The position numbers and the translations under genes were made by a program. A stretch of 64,000 nt of DNA. Origin: Bacillus_BU sp051233475. GTDB taxonomy: Bacteria > Bacillota > Bacilli > Bacillales > Cytobacillaceae. The notes under the pieces are model-generated. The model was not told where the DNA came from. It did not search any database and saw only the letters and a program-made list of their open reading frames with translations. The stretch lies in the NCBI RefSeq assembly GCF_051233475.1, contig NZ_JBKFGH010000016.1, forward strand, positions 1 through 64,000. The letters are read 5' to 3'. Every line of letters begins with the position of its first letter. The first letter of the stretch is position 1. Below are positions 32,988 through 42,491 of the stretch, one piece after another.

Positions 32988-34082
32988 TTACTTCCAAAAC
33001 ATCCACCATTTTTTATTATCTTTTGGGTCTTTTGAGGCAGCGGTATTTCGGAAACTCGAGACTAAATCCTGAAACATGGCTTCTCTAGAGCGGATTTCTT
33101 GGTTAAAATGGAGCCTCTCCTGATGTAAGGTTTGAATGTATAGTTCTCTATCTTTATTTATTGAGTCTACTAAGTTACTTAACTCATGATGGGTAATATC
33201 TGCAGCCATGGAAATGGATCTAGATAATGAATCAATTTTTTCCGTAGTGTTGATTGAAACATTTTCAATTTCTTCTGAAAGAGTCTTAATGGAAGCGGTC
33301 GTATTTCCTGAAGTTGCGGCAATTCTTTGTGAAATGGCATTGAGGCTTTCTAATGTGTTCTCTGAATTAGCAGCAACTCGATTTGATAGGTTCTCAATCG
33401 TTCCACTCGTGTGTTCTGAGGTTGCTGTAATTATGTGTGATAAAGTAACGATGTTTTCAGTTGTGTTTTCAGATGATTCGTTAATCATGTTAGACAGTTC
33501 TTGAAGGTCAGATTTTGTGTTTTCACTTAATTTATATAACGAGCTGGAGAGGGTCTTTACAGTTTGGAGCTGGCCTTTTGAGATCTCCTTTTTCACTTCA
33601 TCGATTACTTCCTTTCGGATCCCATTCCGAATTTCAGATTTAACCTCATCCAGTAAGTTTTGCTTATAAATGTCCATAACCTTGAAGAAATCCTCAATAT
33701 TAGGCTCATTTGTTTGAGCATGTAGATCGTTTGAAGGGGAAACGGTAACGATGGACGTTTCAAATTCCTCTCGATTAAGCTTTTTCACTTCCGTTGTTTC
33801 CATTGTCCCGTTTTCTTCCTCTAATGAATCGGCTTTTCCTTCAGCTTGACTTAAAAAGGTTTCCTTTATTTTTTCGATACTAGTGTTCGCATCCCGTAAT
33901 TCTTTTATTTTTTTGATGAAGGTTATTTCTAATTCGGTAAAATATCTAGCTCCTTGTTTCGTTCTTGGAACAATAAGGAGTCCAGCTAAGTCTTTTTCAA
34001 AACGTTTTATTGTCCCGACTGGAATATTTAATAGTTTAGAAACTTCTTGGATGGTATATGTTTTCAATTTTGGACTATTCAT
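32988..34082 (-). CDS. MerR-type DNA-binding coiled-coil protein with 18-residue repeats
   Basis: This is a 364-residue protein. Residues 8-70 carry a MerR-type helix-turn-helix (TIQEVSKLLNIPVGTIKRFE). About residues 185-310 are seven consecutive 18-residue repeats with consensus S(E/G)NT-xx-I-xx-LS-xx-I-xA-T, in which Ser-Asn-Thr recurs every 18 residues, forming a likely amphipathic rod. The tail ends KKWWMFWK, a Trp-rich basic end that could touch membrane. It resembles plasmid/phage MerR-DUF3967 proteins. The ATG at 34082 has AAAGGG; an upstream in-frame start at 34166 adds 28 residues. Function inferred: chromosome or plasmid organisation. Confidence 0.7.
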   Translation of the reverse strand: MNSPKLKTYTIQEVSKLLNIPVGTIKRFEKDLAGLLIVPRTKQGARYFTELEITFIKKIKELRDANTSIEKIKETFLSQAEGKADSLEEENGTMETTEVKKLNREEFETSIVTVSPSNDLHAQTNEPNIEDFFKVMDIYKQNLLDEVKSEIRNGIRKEVIDEVKKEISKGQLQTVKTLSSSLYKLSENTKSDLQELSNMINESSENTTENIVTLSHIITATSEHTSGTIENLSNRVAANSENTLESLNAISQRIAATSGNTTASIKTLSEEIENVSINTTEKIDSLSRSISMAADITHHELSNLVDSINKDRELYIQTLHQERLHFNQEIRSREAMFQDLVSSFRNTAASKDPKDNKKWWMFWK

Positions 34083-34354
34083 GTATATGCCAACCCTTTC
34101 TATATGTTTAATAGTCAATTTACTATAATGGTCTATTAAAAATACTCTTTTGATAGTATTCATCATGTCCTACCTGTTTTTCCTGCCTCTTGACAAAAGC
34201 TATCAAAACAAGACGGAATTCAGCAGAAGATGGGAAAAAAATCAGCAAAGTGAGAAACATGTCGCCGTTCAAAATGGAATTAAACTGAAAGGAAGGCAAC
34301 ATTATGTACATTTTTCCATAAAATATCTGTGACCAAAAAAAAGGGGAGTAGATT

Positions 34355-34792
34355 ATGGATTATTCGTATATGTATGGATTGAATGAACGTCAAACTGGAA
34401 AGCTTGTACAGGATATTGCTAAGGCGATAAATGGGGAATACTCGGCGGTTTTATGTTATGAGCGGATTGCACGAATGTCTCGAGATGAAACAGTACGACA
34501 ACAAATTTTGGAAATACGCCAAGATGAAGTTCGTCATTATCAGGAGTTTTTACAAATATATCAAAGATTGACGGGTCAAAACCCGCATATTCAGCCAACG
34601 GAGGAATGTCCTAATACGTATCGCGAGGGGTTAGAGTTTGCGCTTATCGATGAGCAAAAAACGGTAGACTTCTATTTGGAAATTGCAAGAGAAACAACTG
34701 ATCCGGTTATTAAAGAAGTATTTAAAAACGCAGCCGCTGATGAACAGAATCATGCTGTTTGGTTTTTGTACTACTTATCTATGAATAAATAG
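34355..34792 (+). CDS. ferritin-like di-iron protein
   Basis: This is a 145-residue four-helix protein with four ligand blocks of the ferritin/rubrerythrin type: EYSAVLCYERI (about 28-38), EIRQDEVRHYQEF (about 52-64), EQKTVDFYLEIA (about 99-110) and DEQNHAVWF (about 128-136), supplying Glu and His for two irons. It may store iron or reduce peroxide. Cytoplasmic. The RBS is AGGGGAG. It is divergent from the repeat-protein gene. Confidence 0.85.
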   Translation: MDYSYMYGLNERQTGKLVQDIAKAINGEYSAVLCYERIARMSRDETVRQQILEIRQDEVRHYQEFLQIYQRLTGQNPHIQPTEECPNTYREGLEFALIDEQKTVDFYLEIARETTDPVIKEVFKNAAADEQNHAVWFLYYLSMNK

Positions 34793-34890
34793 GGAGCGGA
34801 ACCCGTTAGATGATTGGGAATGGGAGAGCTTTACGCAAGAATGGGGGCACCCAATATCGGTTCCCCCTTGATTTTTGATATGATTGAAAA

Positions 34891-35991
34891 TTAGCCAGTT
34901 CTCCTGTCAAGACGCTTAGTAAAAAGTGAACGCAGGAGCGGTGGAACAGCAAAGTAAATAAATAAGAGGCGGAACATCTGAAATCCAGCGACAAAGGACA
35001 AGTTTGCTTTTACCTCATGAGCGATGATTCCCATTTGATCCATACCTCCAGGCGCTAAGCTAAGAAAACTCGTCGCAGGAGATACCGAATAAAAGTGCTG
35101 CAGAATGATACTTAACATAAGTGAACTACTAACTAAAATGATTCCACTAAGTAAGGATAACCAAAGTAAATTTTTGTTTTCTGCTAATCTATCTGGTTTC
35201 ATAATTAATCCGATATGAACGCTAATCATAAGCTGGGATAGGTCAATAATAACAGATGGAAGCTCAGAACCGTGCAAGCCTGAAAGGTTTAATATGATTG
35301 TCCCAATGATTGGCCCAAGTAAAAAGGGAGTTGGCGAGTTTAGTTTTTTTCCTAAAAACGCGAATAGAAGGGCTATAGCAATATACAAGATCACTTCTGG
35401 AAAGGCTTTAGAAAAAAACTCCCAATCATGCTCTTGAATTGCTCCAGCAGTGTTGGAGTGCGATCCACCAAATACTGGACTAAATACGAGTAAAGGAATA
35501 ACAAAAATAATAACTAATAATCTAATTACCTGTAAAAAGGTAACGATTGAAACATCGATCCCTTTTGTTTCCTCAGCAAAATAAACCATTTGGGTTAAAC
35601 CACCAGGGATGCTACCTGTCAAAACAGTTGGATAATCCAACCGAGATAGCTTTGAAACGATATATGCCAATAAGGCACAAATCAATAGCGTTATAAACGT
35701 AAACAAAAACATAATGGGAAGCTGAAACACCATTTTCATTAAAGCATCTTTCGTAAATGAGAGCCCAATTGAATAACCGAAAATAAGTAAACCAGTGTCG
35801 CGGATTTTAACCGGCCAAAAAAATGCGATTCTTGTTAACTTGGAGCCGATTAAAATAGCTGCCATTGGCCCGAGCAACCATGGAACTGGTATATGAAGGG
35901 CTGAAAAGATCCTGCCTCCGATAATAGCTGTAAGAAGAGTAAGAATGAATCGTAAATATTTTGATTGTGTATTCATTGTAAAAGTACCCAT
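34891..35991 (-). CDS. AbrB-type (duplicated) integral membrane protein
   Basis: This is a 366-residue protein with about ten membrane segments. It is built of two homologous halves: PWLLGPM (about 33-39) with SIPGGLTQM (about 128-136), and PFLLGPIIG (about 220-228) with LAPGGMDQMG (about 310-319). This matches the AbrB duplication family, once labelled ammonia monooxygenase-like; the function is unproven, probably transport. RBS AGGAGG lies four bases before the ATG. Confidence 0.8.
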   Translation of the reverse strand: MGTFTMNTQSKYLRFILTLLTAIIGGRIFSALHIPVPWLLGPMAAILIGSKLTRIAFFWPVKIRDTGLLIFGYSIGLSFTKDALMKMVFQLPIMFLFTFITLLICALLAYIVSKLSRLDYPTVLTGSIPGGLTQMVYFAEETKGIDVSIVTFLQVIRLLVIIFVIPLLVFSPVFGGSHSNTAGAIQEHDWEFFSKAFPEVILYIAIALLFAFLGKKLNSPTPFLLGPIIGTIILNLSGLHGSELPSVIIDLSQLMISVHIGLIMKPDRLAENKNLLWLSLLSGIILVSSSLMLSIILQHFYSVSPATSFLSLAPGGMDQMGIIAHEVKANLSFVAGFQMFRLLFIYFAVPPLLRSLFTKRLDRRTG

Positions 35992-36179
35992 ATTTCCTCC
36001 TAATCATCCTAGTATTCAGTCTAGCATAAGAAGGAACCTACTGGTATTAATCGACCAAAATTGGCAGATGGACAGATGAACATTTATAGGGCACAATGAA
36101 AGGAAAAGACTGGTTAAAATACTCTAACTATCGTTATCAGGGTATATATGAAAGTTTTAAGAGAAATGGTTGTGGTTAA

Positions 36180-36806
36180 ATGAATGCCTATTATCCGATT
36201 TGTTTACATATTACAGGAAAACTGGTTGTGATTATTGGTGGAGGAAAAATAGCGGAACGAAAAATAAAAAATTTATACGATACTGGAGCAAGGATTGAAG
36301 TGGTTAGCCCGGATTTAACGAGTGAACTGCAAAAAATGGTTGAAATGCAGCAGATAGTCTGGAAAAGAAAAGCATTTTCAATTGAGGACATCGATAATGC
36401 TTTAATGGTCATTGCTGCCACGAACGATCCAGCTGTCAATCGTATGGTTAAAACATACGCAAATAATAGTCAGCTTATTTCATTAGTTGACGATCATGAG
36501 AACTCTGATTTTCATATTCCTTCCGTTTTAAGAAGGGGGAGACTTACGTTTGCTATTTCAACCTCTGGTGCCAGTCCAATTCTGGCAAAAAAAATCAAAA
36601 ACAAGCTAGAACAGGATTTTGATGACCGATATGATGACTATCTTGAATTCCTTCATCGTGCACGCAGAACCATTTTACGAACTATTCAAGAACCTGACAA
36701 GAAAAAAGGGCTCCTAACCGCAATCGTGAGTGATTATTTTTTAGAAAGCGATAATCGTGAAGCAGAATTTCAAGCTCTTTTAGAACAGGAAATGGGGAAC
36801 ATCTAG
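36180..36806 (+). CDS. precorrin-2 dehydrogenase / siroheme ferrochelatase-like (YlnF/SirC type)
   Basis: This is a 208-residue protein. N-terminal Rossmann motif IIGGGKIAERK (about 18-28), ATNDPAVNRMV near 81-91, and a central HIPSVLRRGRLTFAISTSGASP match the NAD-dependent precorrin-2 dehydrogenase family, which makes sirohydrochlorin for siroheme. It lacks an obvious methyltransferase domain, so it is the small YlnF-type form. Its start (ATG 36180) has only a weak upstream RBS and the gene stands alone. Confidence 0.8.
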   Translation: MNAYYPICLHITGKLVVIIGGGKIAERKIKNLYDTGARIEVVSPDLTSELQKMVEMQQIVWKRKAFSIEDIDNALMVIAATNDPAVNRMVKTYANNSQLISLVDDHENSDFHIPSVLRRGRLTFAISTSGASPILAKKIKNKLEQDFDDRYDDYLEFLHRARRTILRTIQEPDKKKGLLTAIVSDYFLESDNREAEFQALLEQEMGNI

Positions 36807-37033
36807 AAAAAGTTGACAAAAAATCGTTGAAAAAGTTAGGAAAATATAATATTTCATTTTGATTATTTTGTGAAGTTGAGTACAAATCTTTTTGGGAATG
36901 TTAAAATAAAAGTGAATTATTTGTTTCTTTGAAAATTTCACCCTTTTTTGAGTATATTTGAAACGCTTTCATTCATTAAAATCACCAAGTACTTTTACAT
37001 AATTAAGTAAAAAATAAATTGGGGGAAAAAAGA

Positions 37034-37453
37034 ATGAGCGAAGAACTCAAATCTTTAATACGTGAAGTAATAAAGGAAGAACTTTCAGATTTTCGAAGGA
37101 CTATAACGGAACTTCAAAATGATTTGATTGAGTTAAGAACAGATGCAGCAGACCGCTATGAAAAATTGAAATATGTGCTGGAAAATCTTGATCAACGCAT
37201 GGAAGCGTTGGAAAAAAACAACGATGAAATGGGTAAAAATCTAGAGAAAATTGAACATGATCATGATAGACGAGACCGGAAAATTAGCAGTATTATTGTT
37301 CAATATCAGCATTTAGAATCGTTTATAAGCAAGGAGATTAAACGACTTGGATCCTTGCAAAACAATCAAAAGACGATTGACCTTTTATCGGCTCGTTCGA
37401 TACAGCATGAGGCAGAATTGAAAGAGCTCAATCGTGTCGTTATGCAGCATTAA
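37034..37453 (+). CDS. coiled-coil hypothetical protein
   Basis: This is a 139-residue protein, nearly all charged helix: SLIREVIKEELSDFRRTITELQ then a long heptad stretch to about residue 75, and a C-terminal helix. It has no cysteine, no membrane segment and no known domain. The ATG at 37034 has GGGGGAAAAAA just upstream; the in-frame TTG at 37019 would place it before that RBS. A terminator follows at 37466. Unknown role; a structural or adaptor protein is likely. Confidence 0.7.
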   Translation: MSEELKSLIREVIKEELSDFRRTITELQNDLIELRTDAADRYEKLKYVLENLDQRMEALEKNNDEMGKNLEKIEHDHDRRDRKISSIIVQYQHLESFISKEIKRLGSLQNNQKTIDLLSARSIQHEAELKELNRVVMQH

Positions 37454-37465
37454 TTATGTAAACAT

Positions 37466-37503
37466 AGGTTAGGTGCAGCGTAAAAGCGCATCTAACCTTT
37501 TTC
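37466..37503 (+). terminator. terminator after the coiled-coil gene
   Basis: AGGTTAGGTGC and GCATCTAACCT pair around an inner GCG/CGC, with TTTTTCG following. Confidence 0.8.
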
Positions 37504-37642
37504 GTTTTTGATTCGGAAAAAGTCCTTTTCAGGAAAACAATTGTACATCTAGAGAAGAAAGTCCTTGATTCTTTTTGAATAAAGAGTAATAATAGTATAT
37601 AAATTTATTTGACATAGAATTTAGAGATCAGGGGTTGTTGCT

Positions 37643-39004
37643 ATGAAAGTCGTGAAATTTGGTGGTTCTTCTTTAGCATCGGGAGAACAGGTTGAAAAGG
37701 TATTTAAAATTGTCGTATCCGATCCGGAGCGGAAAATTGTTGTCGTTTCTGCACCAGGTAAACGGTACGCTGACGATATAAAAGTTACCGATCTTTTAAT
37801 TGCTTGTGCAGAGCGCTATTTGGAGCTTGGAGAAGCAAATGAGTTAGTTGATAAAATTGTAGAAAGATATTCTACTATTGCTAATGAATTAAATATTCCT
37901 GCTGATATTATTAATACAATCCGAGAGGACCTCTTAGCCTTGCTAAATGGGGATCAAAGCTCACCTGAGCGTTATCTTGATGCGATTAAAGCAAGTGGCG
38001 AGGATAATAATGCGAAGCTGGTCGCAGCTTATTTCCAACATCAGGGTGTAGAAGCATCCTATGTTAGCCCGAAAGAAGCAGGACTCCTAGTAAGTAATGA
38101 ACCAGGGAATGCACAGGTCCTACCGGAGTCGTATGCTCGTCTTTATTCTCTGCGTGAACGATCTGGAATCATTATTTTCCCAGGATTCTTTGGATATAAC
38201 GAGTTTGGGCAAGTACTCACTTTCTCTCGAAGTGGTTCGGATATTACCGGTTCGATTTTGGCTAATGCCATTAAAGCAGATGTATATGAAAATTTCACTG
38301 ATGTTGATGCAGTCTATTCTGTTAATCCAAGTATTGTTCAAAATCCAAAAGAAATCAAAGAGATGACTTATCGCGAAATGCGGGAGTTGTCTTACGGTGG
38401 TTTTTCCGTTTTTCATGAGGAAGCACTTCTTCCTGCATTCAGAGCTGGAATCCCGGTTAATGTAAGGAATACGAATAATCCAGGCGCACCTGGTACAAGA
38501 ATTGTAAACAAACGAAGCAGTTCTGCAGGACCTGTGGTTGGAATCGCTAGTGACGGAGGATTTTGCAGCATTTACGTAAGCAAATACTTAATGAATCGTG
38601 AAATCGGGTTTGGTCGTAAATTATTGCAAATCTTAGAGGATTATGGCTTTTCCTACGAGCATCTTCCATCTGGTATTGATGATATTTCCATTATCTTAAG
38701 TCAAGGTCAAATGACAGAAGCCGTGGAAAATAAAATTATTGAGCGAATTCATAATGAGCTCCATGCTGATGAAGTGAAGGTGGAGCACGATTTAGCATTG
38801 ATCATGGTTGTTGGTGAAGGAATGCGACACAATGTTGGTACAACTGCTCGTGCAGCCAAAGCATTAGCGAAGGCCCAAGTGAATATTGAAATGATAAACC
38901 AAGGATCCTCCGAGGTAAGCATGATGTTTGCTGTTAAGGAAGATTTAGAGAAGCGTGCCGTTAAAGCACTTTATGAGGAATTCTTTGTTGGAGTACCAGT
39001 ATAG
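37643..39004 (+). CDS. aspartate kinase (YclM-like)
   Basis: This is a 453-residue enzyme phosphorylating aspartate, the entry to lysine, threonine and methionine. N-terminal KFGGSS (residues 5-10), a central FSRSGSDITGSIL, and two C-terminal ACT-type domains (about 300-450) for amino-acid feedback. Length and sequence match B. subtilis aspartokinase III (YclM), the threonine/lysine-controlled isozyme. No lysine riboswitch is visible in the 139-base leader. It is followed by the proline T-box region. Confidence 0.9.
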   Translation: MKVVKFGGSSLASGEQVEKVFKIVVSDPERKIVVVSAPGKRYADDIKVTDLLIACAERYLELGEANELVDKIVERYSTIANELNIPADIINTIREDLLALLNGDQSSPERYLDAIKASGEDNNAKLVAAYFQHQGVEASYVSPKEAGLLVSNEPGNAQVLPESYARLYSLRERSGIIIFPGFFGYNEFGQVLTFSRSGSDITGSILANAIKADVYENFTDVDAVYSVNPSIVQNPKEIKEMTYREMRELSYGGFSVFHEEALLPAFRAGIPVNVRNTNNPGAPGTRIVNKRSSSAGPVVGIASDGGFCSIYVSKYLMNREIGFGRKLLQILEDYGFSYEHLPSGIDDISIILSQGQMTEAVENKIIERIHNELHADEVKVEHDLALIMVVGEGMRHNVGTTARAAKALAKAQVNIEMINQGSSEVSMMFAVKEDLEKRAVKALYEEFFVGVPV

Positions 39005-39038
39005 GAGTTTTTGTAGTTTAAAAAAAATCTGAACAATC

Positions 39039-39068
39039 TTGACTTTTTTTCAGACTATCTGCCATAAT
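39039..39068 (+). promoter_or_regulatory. sigma-A promoter of the proBA T-box transcript
   Basis: TTGACT (39039-39044) and CATAAT (39063-39068) are separated by 18 bases, 22 bases before the T-box. Confidence 0.7.
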
Positions 39069-39090
39069 GAATTAAAATCAAATGAACGTT

Positions 39091-39324
39091 GAAGAAGGAC
39101 TAGTATGCGTGTACTTTATGTGCCAGAGAGCGGTGTTTATTAGCTGGAAGACCCGCCACGATAAAGCCGTTGAACCTGCCTTCTGAGTCCTATGTTAAAG
39201 CATAGGCGCAATCTTGCGTTATCAGTTAAAGTGGGATGTATTTACTGTTACATCCAATCAAGGTGGTACCACGGAAGCAAAGCCCTTTTCGTCCTTATTA
39301 TTAAGACGAAAAGGGCTTTTTTTA
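39091..39324 (+). ncRNA. T-box leader of proBA, proline specifier
   Basis: The stem I base AGGACT (39096-39101) pairs with AGTCCT (39186-39191). AGTA (39102-39105) follows the 5' arm and GAA-CCT-GCC (39172-39180) forms the specifier loop, giving CCU for proline at 39175-39177. The T-box bulge is AGGTGGTACCACG (39261-39273), then a terminator AAGCCCTTTTCGTC / GACGAAAAGGGCTT with T-run (39279-39323). Uncharged tRNA-Pro would select antitermination and induce proBA, as in B. subtilis. Confidence 0.93.
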
Positions 39325-39402
39325 TTGAAAACAGACAAAATATTTTTTAGAACAAGTGTTAGTGTCTATCTTCACGCTTTTCTAATTTACGGAGGATTAA
39401 AA

Positions 39403-40494
39403 ATGGAAAAACAGCGGGTTGTTGTCAAAATAGGCAGTAGTTCATTAACAAACGCAAAAGGTGAAATCGATTATGAAAAATTCACCGACCATATTCAGGC
39501 AATCGCAGCATTACGAGAGGACGGACATGAAGTTGTGCTAGTATCCTCCGGTGCTGTTGCGGCAGGCTTTTCCCGCCTCGGTTATCCTTCTAGACCCGTT
39601 ACGTTAAAGGGTAAGCAGGCTGCTGCAGCTGTTGGACAGAGCTTATTAATTCAATCGTACATGGAGCACTTAGGCAAGTTTAACATTGTCCCTGCGCAAA
39701 TCCTGTTAACGAGAAATGACTTCTCAAAAAAAGGCCGGTATCGAAATGCGTATTCAACCATTACTGAACTGCTTGAGAGAGGGATTTTACCAATCATAAA
39801 TGAGAATGATACCGTTTCAGTTGAAGAATTAACCTTTGGTGATAATGATATGTTGTCTGCACTAGTAAGTGGACTCGTTCATGCAGAGCATTTGATCATT
39901 TTGACTGATATTAACGGATTATATGATGCCAATCCACGCACCAATCCAGATGCAAAGAGATTCGATTTTCTTGACGAAGTAACTGACGAAATGCTTGGTG
40001 TCGCGGATGGAACGGGTTCAAACGTTGGTACAGGCGGTATGCTGTCCAAGCTGATTGCTGCTAAAACCGCGCTTTCGCTTGGAGTTCGTGTCTTTATTGG
40101 GCATGGAAACGGGCGTCAGAAATTGCTGGAAATTTTAGAAGGCAATGGTGATGGAACATATATCGGAAGTGATCAATTGACAACTGTAACAAATAATAAG
40201 CAGTGGATTGCCCTTCATTCAAAGGTTTCTGGTAAAATTTATGTTGATAAAGGGGCCGAGGATGCGCTTCTATTATACGGAAGAAGCTTACTACCTGCTG
40301 GCATTTATGATGTGGAGGGGACATTTGAAAAAGGCGAAGTTGTCGAGGTGATTGGTTCATCAGGGTTACTCGGCAAAGGGGAAGTACTCTATTCTTCCGC
40401 AGAATTGCTAAATGTAATGGGGAAACGTACAGATGAATTATCAAGTGTTGTAACAATTGAAGTAATTCATCGTGATAAATGGGTAAAAGCATAA
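39403..40494 (+). CDS. proB: glutamate 5-kinase ProB
   Basis: This is a 363-residue enzyme: an amino-acid kinase domain (residues 1 to about 255; VVKIGSSSLT near 6-15, ENDTVSVEEL near 142) and a C-terminal PUA domain (about 275-352). It phosphorylates glutamate as the first step to proline. The ATG at 39403 follows GGAGG; in-frame starts further up lie inside the T-box. Fifteen bases separate it from proA, with which it is co-transcribed. Confidence 0.95.
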   Translation: MEKQRVVVKIGSSSLTNAKGEIDYEKFTDHIQAIAALREDGHEVVLVSSGAVAAGFSRLGYPSRPVTLKGKQAAAAVGQSLLIQSYMEHLGKFNIVPAQILLTRNDFSKKGRYRNAYSTITELLERGILPIINENDTVSVEELTFGDNDMLSALVSGLVHAEHLIILTDINGLYDANPRTNPDAKRFDFLDEVTDEMLGVADGTGSNVGTGGMLSKLIAAKTALSLGVRVFIGHGNGRQKLLEILEGNGDGTYIGSDQLTTVTNNKQWIALHSKVSGKIYVDKGAEDALLLYGRSLLPAGIYDVEGTFEKGEVVEVIGSSGLLGKGEVLYSSAELLNVMGKRTDELSSVVTIEVIHRDKWVKA

Positions 40495-40509
40495 AGGGGA
40501 GGATTGTAT

Positions 40510-41757
40510 ATGAGTGAGATTAGCAGAAAGGGAGAGGCAGCAAAAAAAGCTAGCTTTGCCTTAATCGGAGTGACGACGGAACAAAAAAATGATGCGTTAG
40601 AAAAAATTGCACAGCAGTTGTTGTTGGATCAAGCTGACATTATTAACGAGAATGCAAAGGACATAGAGCAGGGAAAACAGAATGGCTTAAATGACTCGGT
40701 TCTTGATCGAATTCTTTTAAATGAAAAAAGGATTGCAGATATGGCGGATGCAATCCGTCTTTTGGTCAAGCTTAACGATCCGATCGGTGAAAGGCTTGAA
40801 TCAATTGAAAAAGAAAACGGGTTAAAAATTGTCAAAAGGAGAGTACCAATCGGCGTAATCGGCATGATATATGAAGCAAGACCAAATGTAACGATTGATG
40901 CGGCAACTCTTTCTTTAAAAACAGGAAATGCGGTTATTTTACGAGGGAGTTCTTCGGCCCAGTATTCCAATACGGCATTGGTTCAAACCATTCATCGTGC
41001 TTTAGAAAAGACAGACCTGCCTTTGGAAGCTGTTCAGTTAATTGAAGATACTAGCCGTGAAGCAGCAAAAGAATTGTTTCACTTAAACGAGTATTTAGAT
41101 GTATTGATTCCTCGCGGAGGTAAAAATCTAATTGATACGGTCGTTCGTGAGGCATCTGTACCGGTATTGGAAACTGGGGCCGGCAATTGCCATATTTTTA
41201 TTGACGAAACAGCTGACAAGGGAATGGCAGAGCGGATTGCCATTAATGGAAAAACGCAACGTCCATCAGTTTGCAACGCAATTGAGACCATTTTGATTCA
41301 TGAAAAATGGTTTGATGAAAATGGCGAGCAATTATTAAAATCCCTTCACGATCATACAGTGGAAATCTATGGGGATGAAAAGGTCTGTCGTGTATTTAGT
41401 GCTGCCAAGCAGGCAACGGAAGAGGATTGGTACACTGAATATTTAGCACTTAAGGTAAGCGTTAAAGTTGTGAAGGATGTTGAGGAAGCCGTTGATCATA
41501 TTAATCAATATGGCACAAAGCATTCTGAGGCGATTATTACTGAAAATGTGGCGAACGCGGATTTGTTTTTAACAAAAGTTGATGCTGCTGCAGTTTATCA
41601 TAACGCGTCGACTCGATTTACGGATGGTTTCGAATTCGGTTACGGAGCCGAGATTGGCATTAGTACTCAAAAGCTCCATGCGCGTGGACCGATGGGACTG
41701 CCAGCTCTTACTTCGAGCAAGTATTATATTTATGGTACAGGACAAGTGCGCGGGTAA
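40510..41757 (+). CDS. proA: gamma-glutamyl phosphate reductase ProA
   Basis: This is a 415-residue aldehyde dehydrogenase-fold enzyme reducing glutamyl-5-phosphate to glutamate semialdehyde with NADPH. Landmarks: IGMIYEARPNVT (about 119-130), LIPRGGKNLI (about 197-206), the catalytic Cys in GNCHIF, and VYHNASTRFTDGFEFGYGAEIGIS near the end. The ATG at 40510 has GGGGAGGA upstream; a TTG two codons earlier is too close. It is the last gene of the proBA operon, with a terminator after it. Confidence 0.95.
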   Translation: MSEISRKGEAAKKASFALIGVTTEQKNDALEKIAQQLLLDQADIINENAKDIEQGKQNGLNDSVLDRILLNEKRIADMADAIRLLVKLNDPIGERLESIEKENGLKIVKRRVPIGVIGMIYEARPNVTIDAATLSLKTGNAVILRGSSSAQYSNTALVQTIHRALEKTDLPLEAVQLIEDTSREAAKELFHLNEYLDVLIPRGGKNLIDTVVREASVPVLETGAGNCHIFIDETADKGMAERIAINGKTQRPSVCNAIETILIHEKWFDENGEQLLKSLHDHTVEIYGDEKVCRVFSAAKQATEEDWYTEYLALKVSVKVVKDVEEAVDHINQYGTKHSEAIITENVANADLFLTKVDAAAVYHNASTRFTDGFEFGYGAEIGISTQKLHARGPMGLPALTSSKYYIYGTGQVRG

Positions 41758-41795
41758 AAATAAGAGGCTGGCCTATGCTGGTGTGCCAATATATA

Positions 41796-41841
41796 AAAGC
41801 AGAGCGAATTCAATTAGTACTTGAATTCGCTCTGCTTTTTT
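41796..41841 (+). terminator. terminator of the proBA operon
   Basis: AGCAGAGCGAATTCAA and TTGAATTCGCTCTGCT form a 16-bp stem around TTAGTAC, followed by TTTTTT. Confidence 0.9.
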
Positions 41842-41848
41842 TATGATT

Positions 41849-42033
41849 GGCTGTGTTAAACTTGACTGTTGATTTCCGCTCCAGGCGCTTGCTTTCCGCG
41901 GGGCGGGCGTTGAGCCTCCTCGGAGCTAAAGCTCCTGTGGGGTCTCACCTGTCCCGCTGCTCCCGCAGGAGTCAAGCGCCTTCCGCTCCAATCAACATTG
42001 TGTAAAAAATCAACACTGAGCTTTAACACAGCC
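41849..42033. repeat. MITE-like terminal-inverted-repeat element, complete copy (copy 2)
   Basis: This 185-base copy begins GGCTGTGTTAAA and ends TTTAACACAGCC, a 12-base terminal inverted repeat. Inside lie TGTTGATTTCCGCTCC on the left and TTCCGCTCCAATCAACA on the right, and GC-rich hairpins (GGAGCTAAAGCTCC). It has no reading frame of note. An inverted copy of the same length is at 50132. Confidence 0.88.
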
Positions 42034-42065
42034 TTATGATCAAAATTTATTGCTGTTTTTTGATA

Positions 42066-42491
42066 TTAATTAAGTTGGCGAAAATTTTCTTTCATTTCTG
42101 CAATTCCTTCTTTACACACACCGTATTGAAGCCAAGAACAACCTTTGCATAGTTCATCTAAGTCAGCCGGCTCTACTTTAGTAGCTACAACCTCATAAAG
42201 TGTTGATTTTTGATAAATTCTTCCTGATGTTAACCCCAGATGTTTAATTACTTTTTGATCCATGGATAGTACATGTTTTTGCGATCCTTCATTTGCTTCA
42301 CATATACGCTCACCGCGATGCGGGCAGGCCATACAGGCATTATCAAAGCCTACTAATACTTTGATCGGGAAATCAAGTTCCTCATTACGGAATTCTGCCA
42401 CAATTTCTTTCATATTTTCAACGAATTCTTCACTATAACCCGCCCCACGAAATCCTTGGATACACAAAAGATGATGTCCCCGTAAAAACAA
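42066..42491 (-). CDS. DUF1284-family cysteine-rich protein
   Basis: This is a 141-residue protein with cysteines in CxxC-like groups: CMACPHRGERIC (about 52-63) and CKGCSWLQYGVC (about 114-125). The N-terminal LRGHHLLC block is the family signature. Four or more such cysteines suggest a metal or Fe-S site; the role is unknown. I prefer the TTG at 42491, which has AGGGAG eight bases upstream; GTG 42500 overlaps that RBS. Confidence 0.75.
   Translation of the reverse strand: MFLRGHHLLCIQGFRGAGYSEEFVENMKEIVAEFRNEELDFPIKVLVGFDNACMACPHRGERICEANEGSQKHVLSMDQKVIKHLGLTSGRIYQKSTLYEVVATKVEPADLDELCKGCSWLQYGVCKEGIAEMKENFRQLN

Noticed and set aside
36957..36972. catabolite-responsive element (TGAAACGCTTTCA)
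   Set aside because: The palindrome is one base short of the cre consensus, and the neighbouring coiled-coil gene gives no metabolic reason for CcpA control.
37504..37642. lysine riboswitch before aspartate kinase
   Set aside because: The 139-base leader is too short and has no lysine-aptamer motif.
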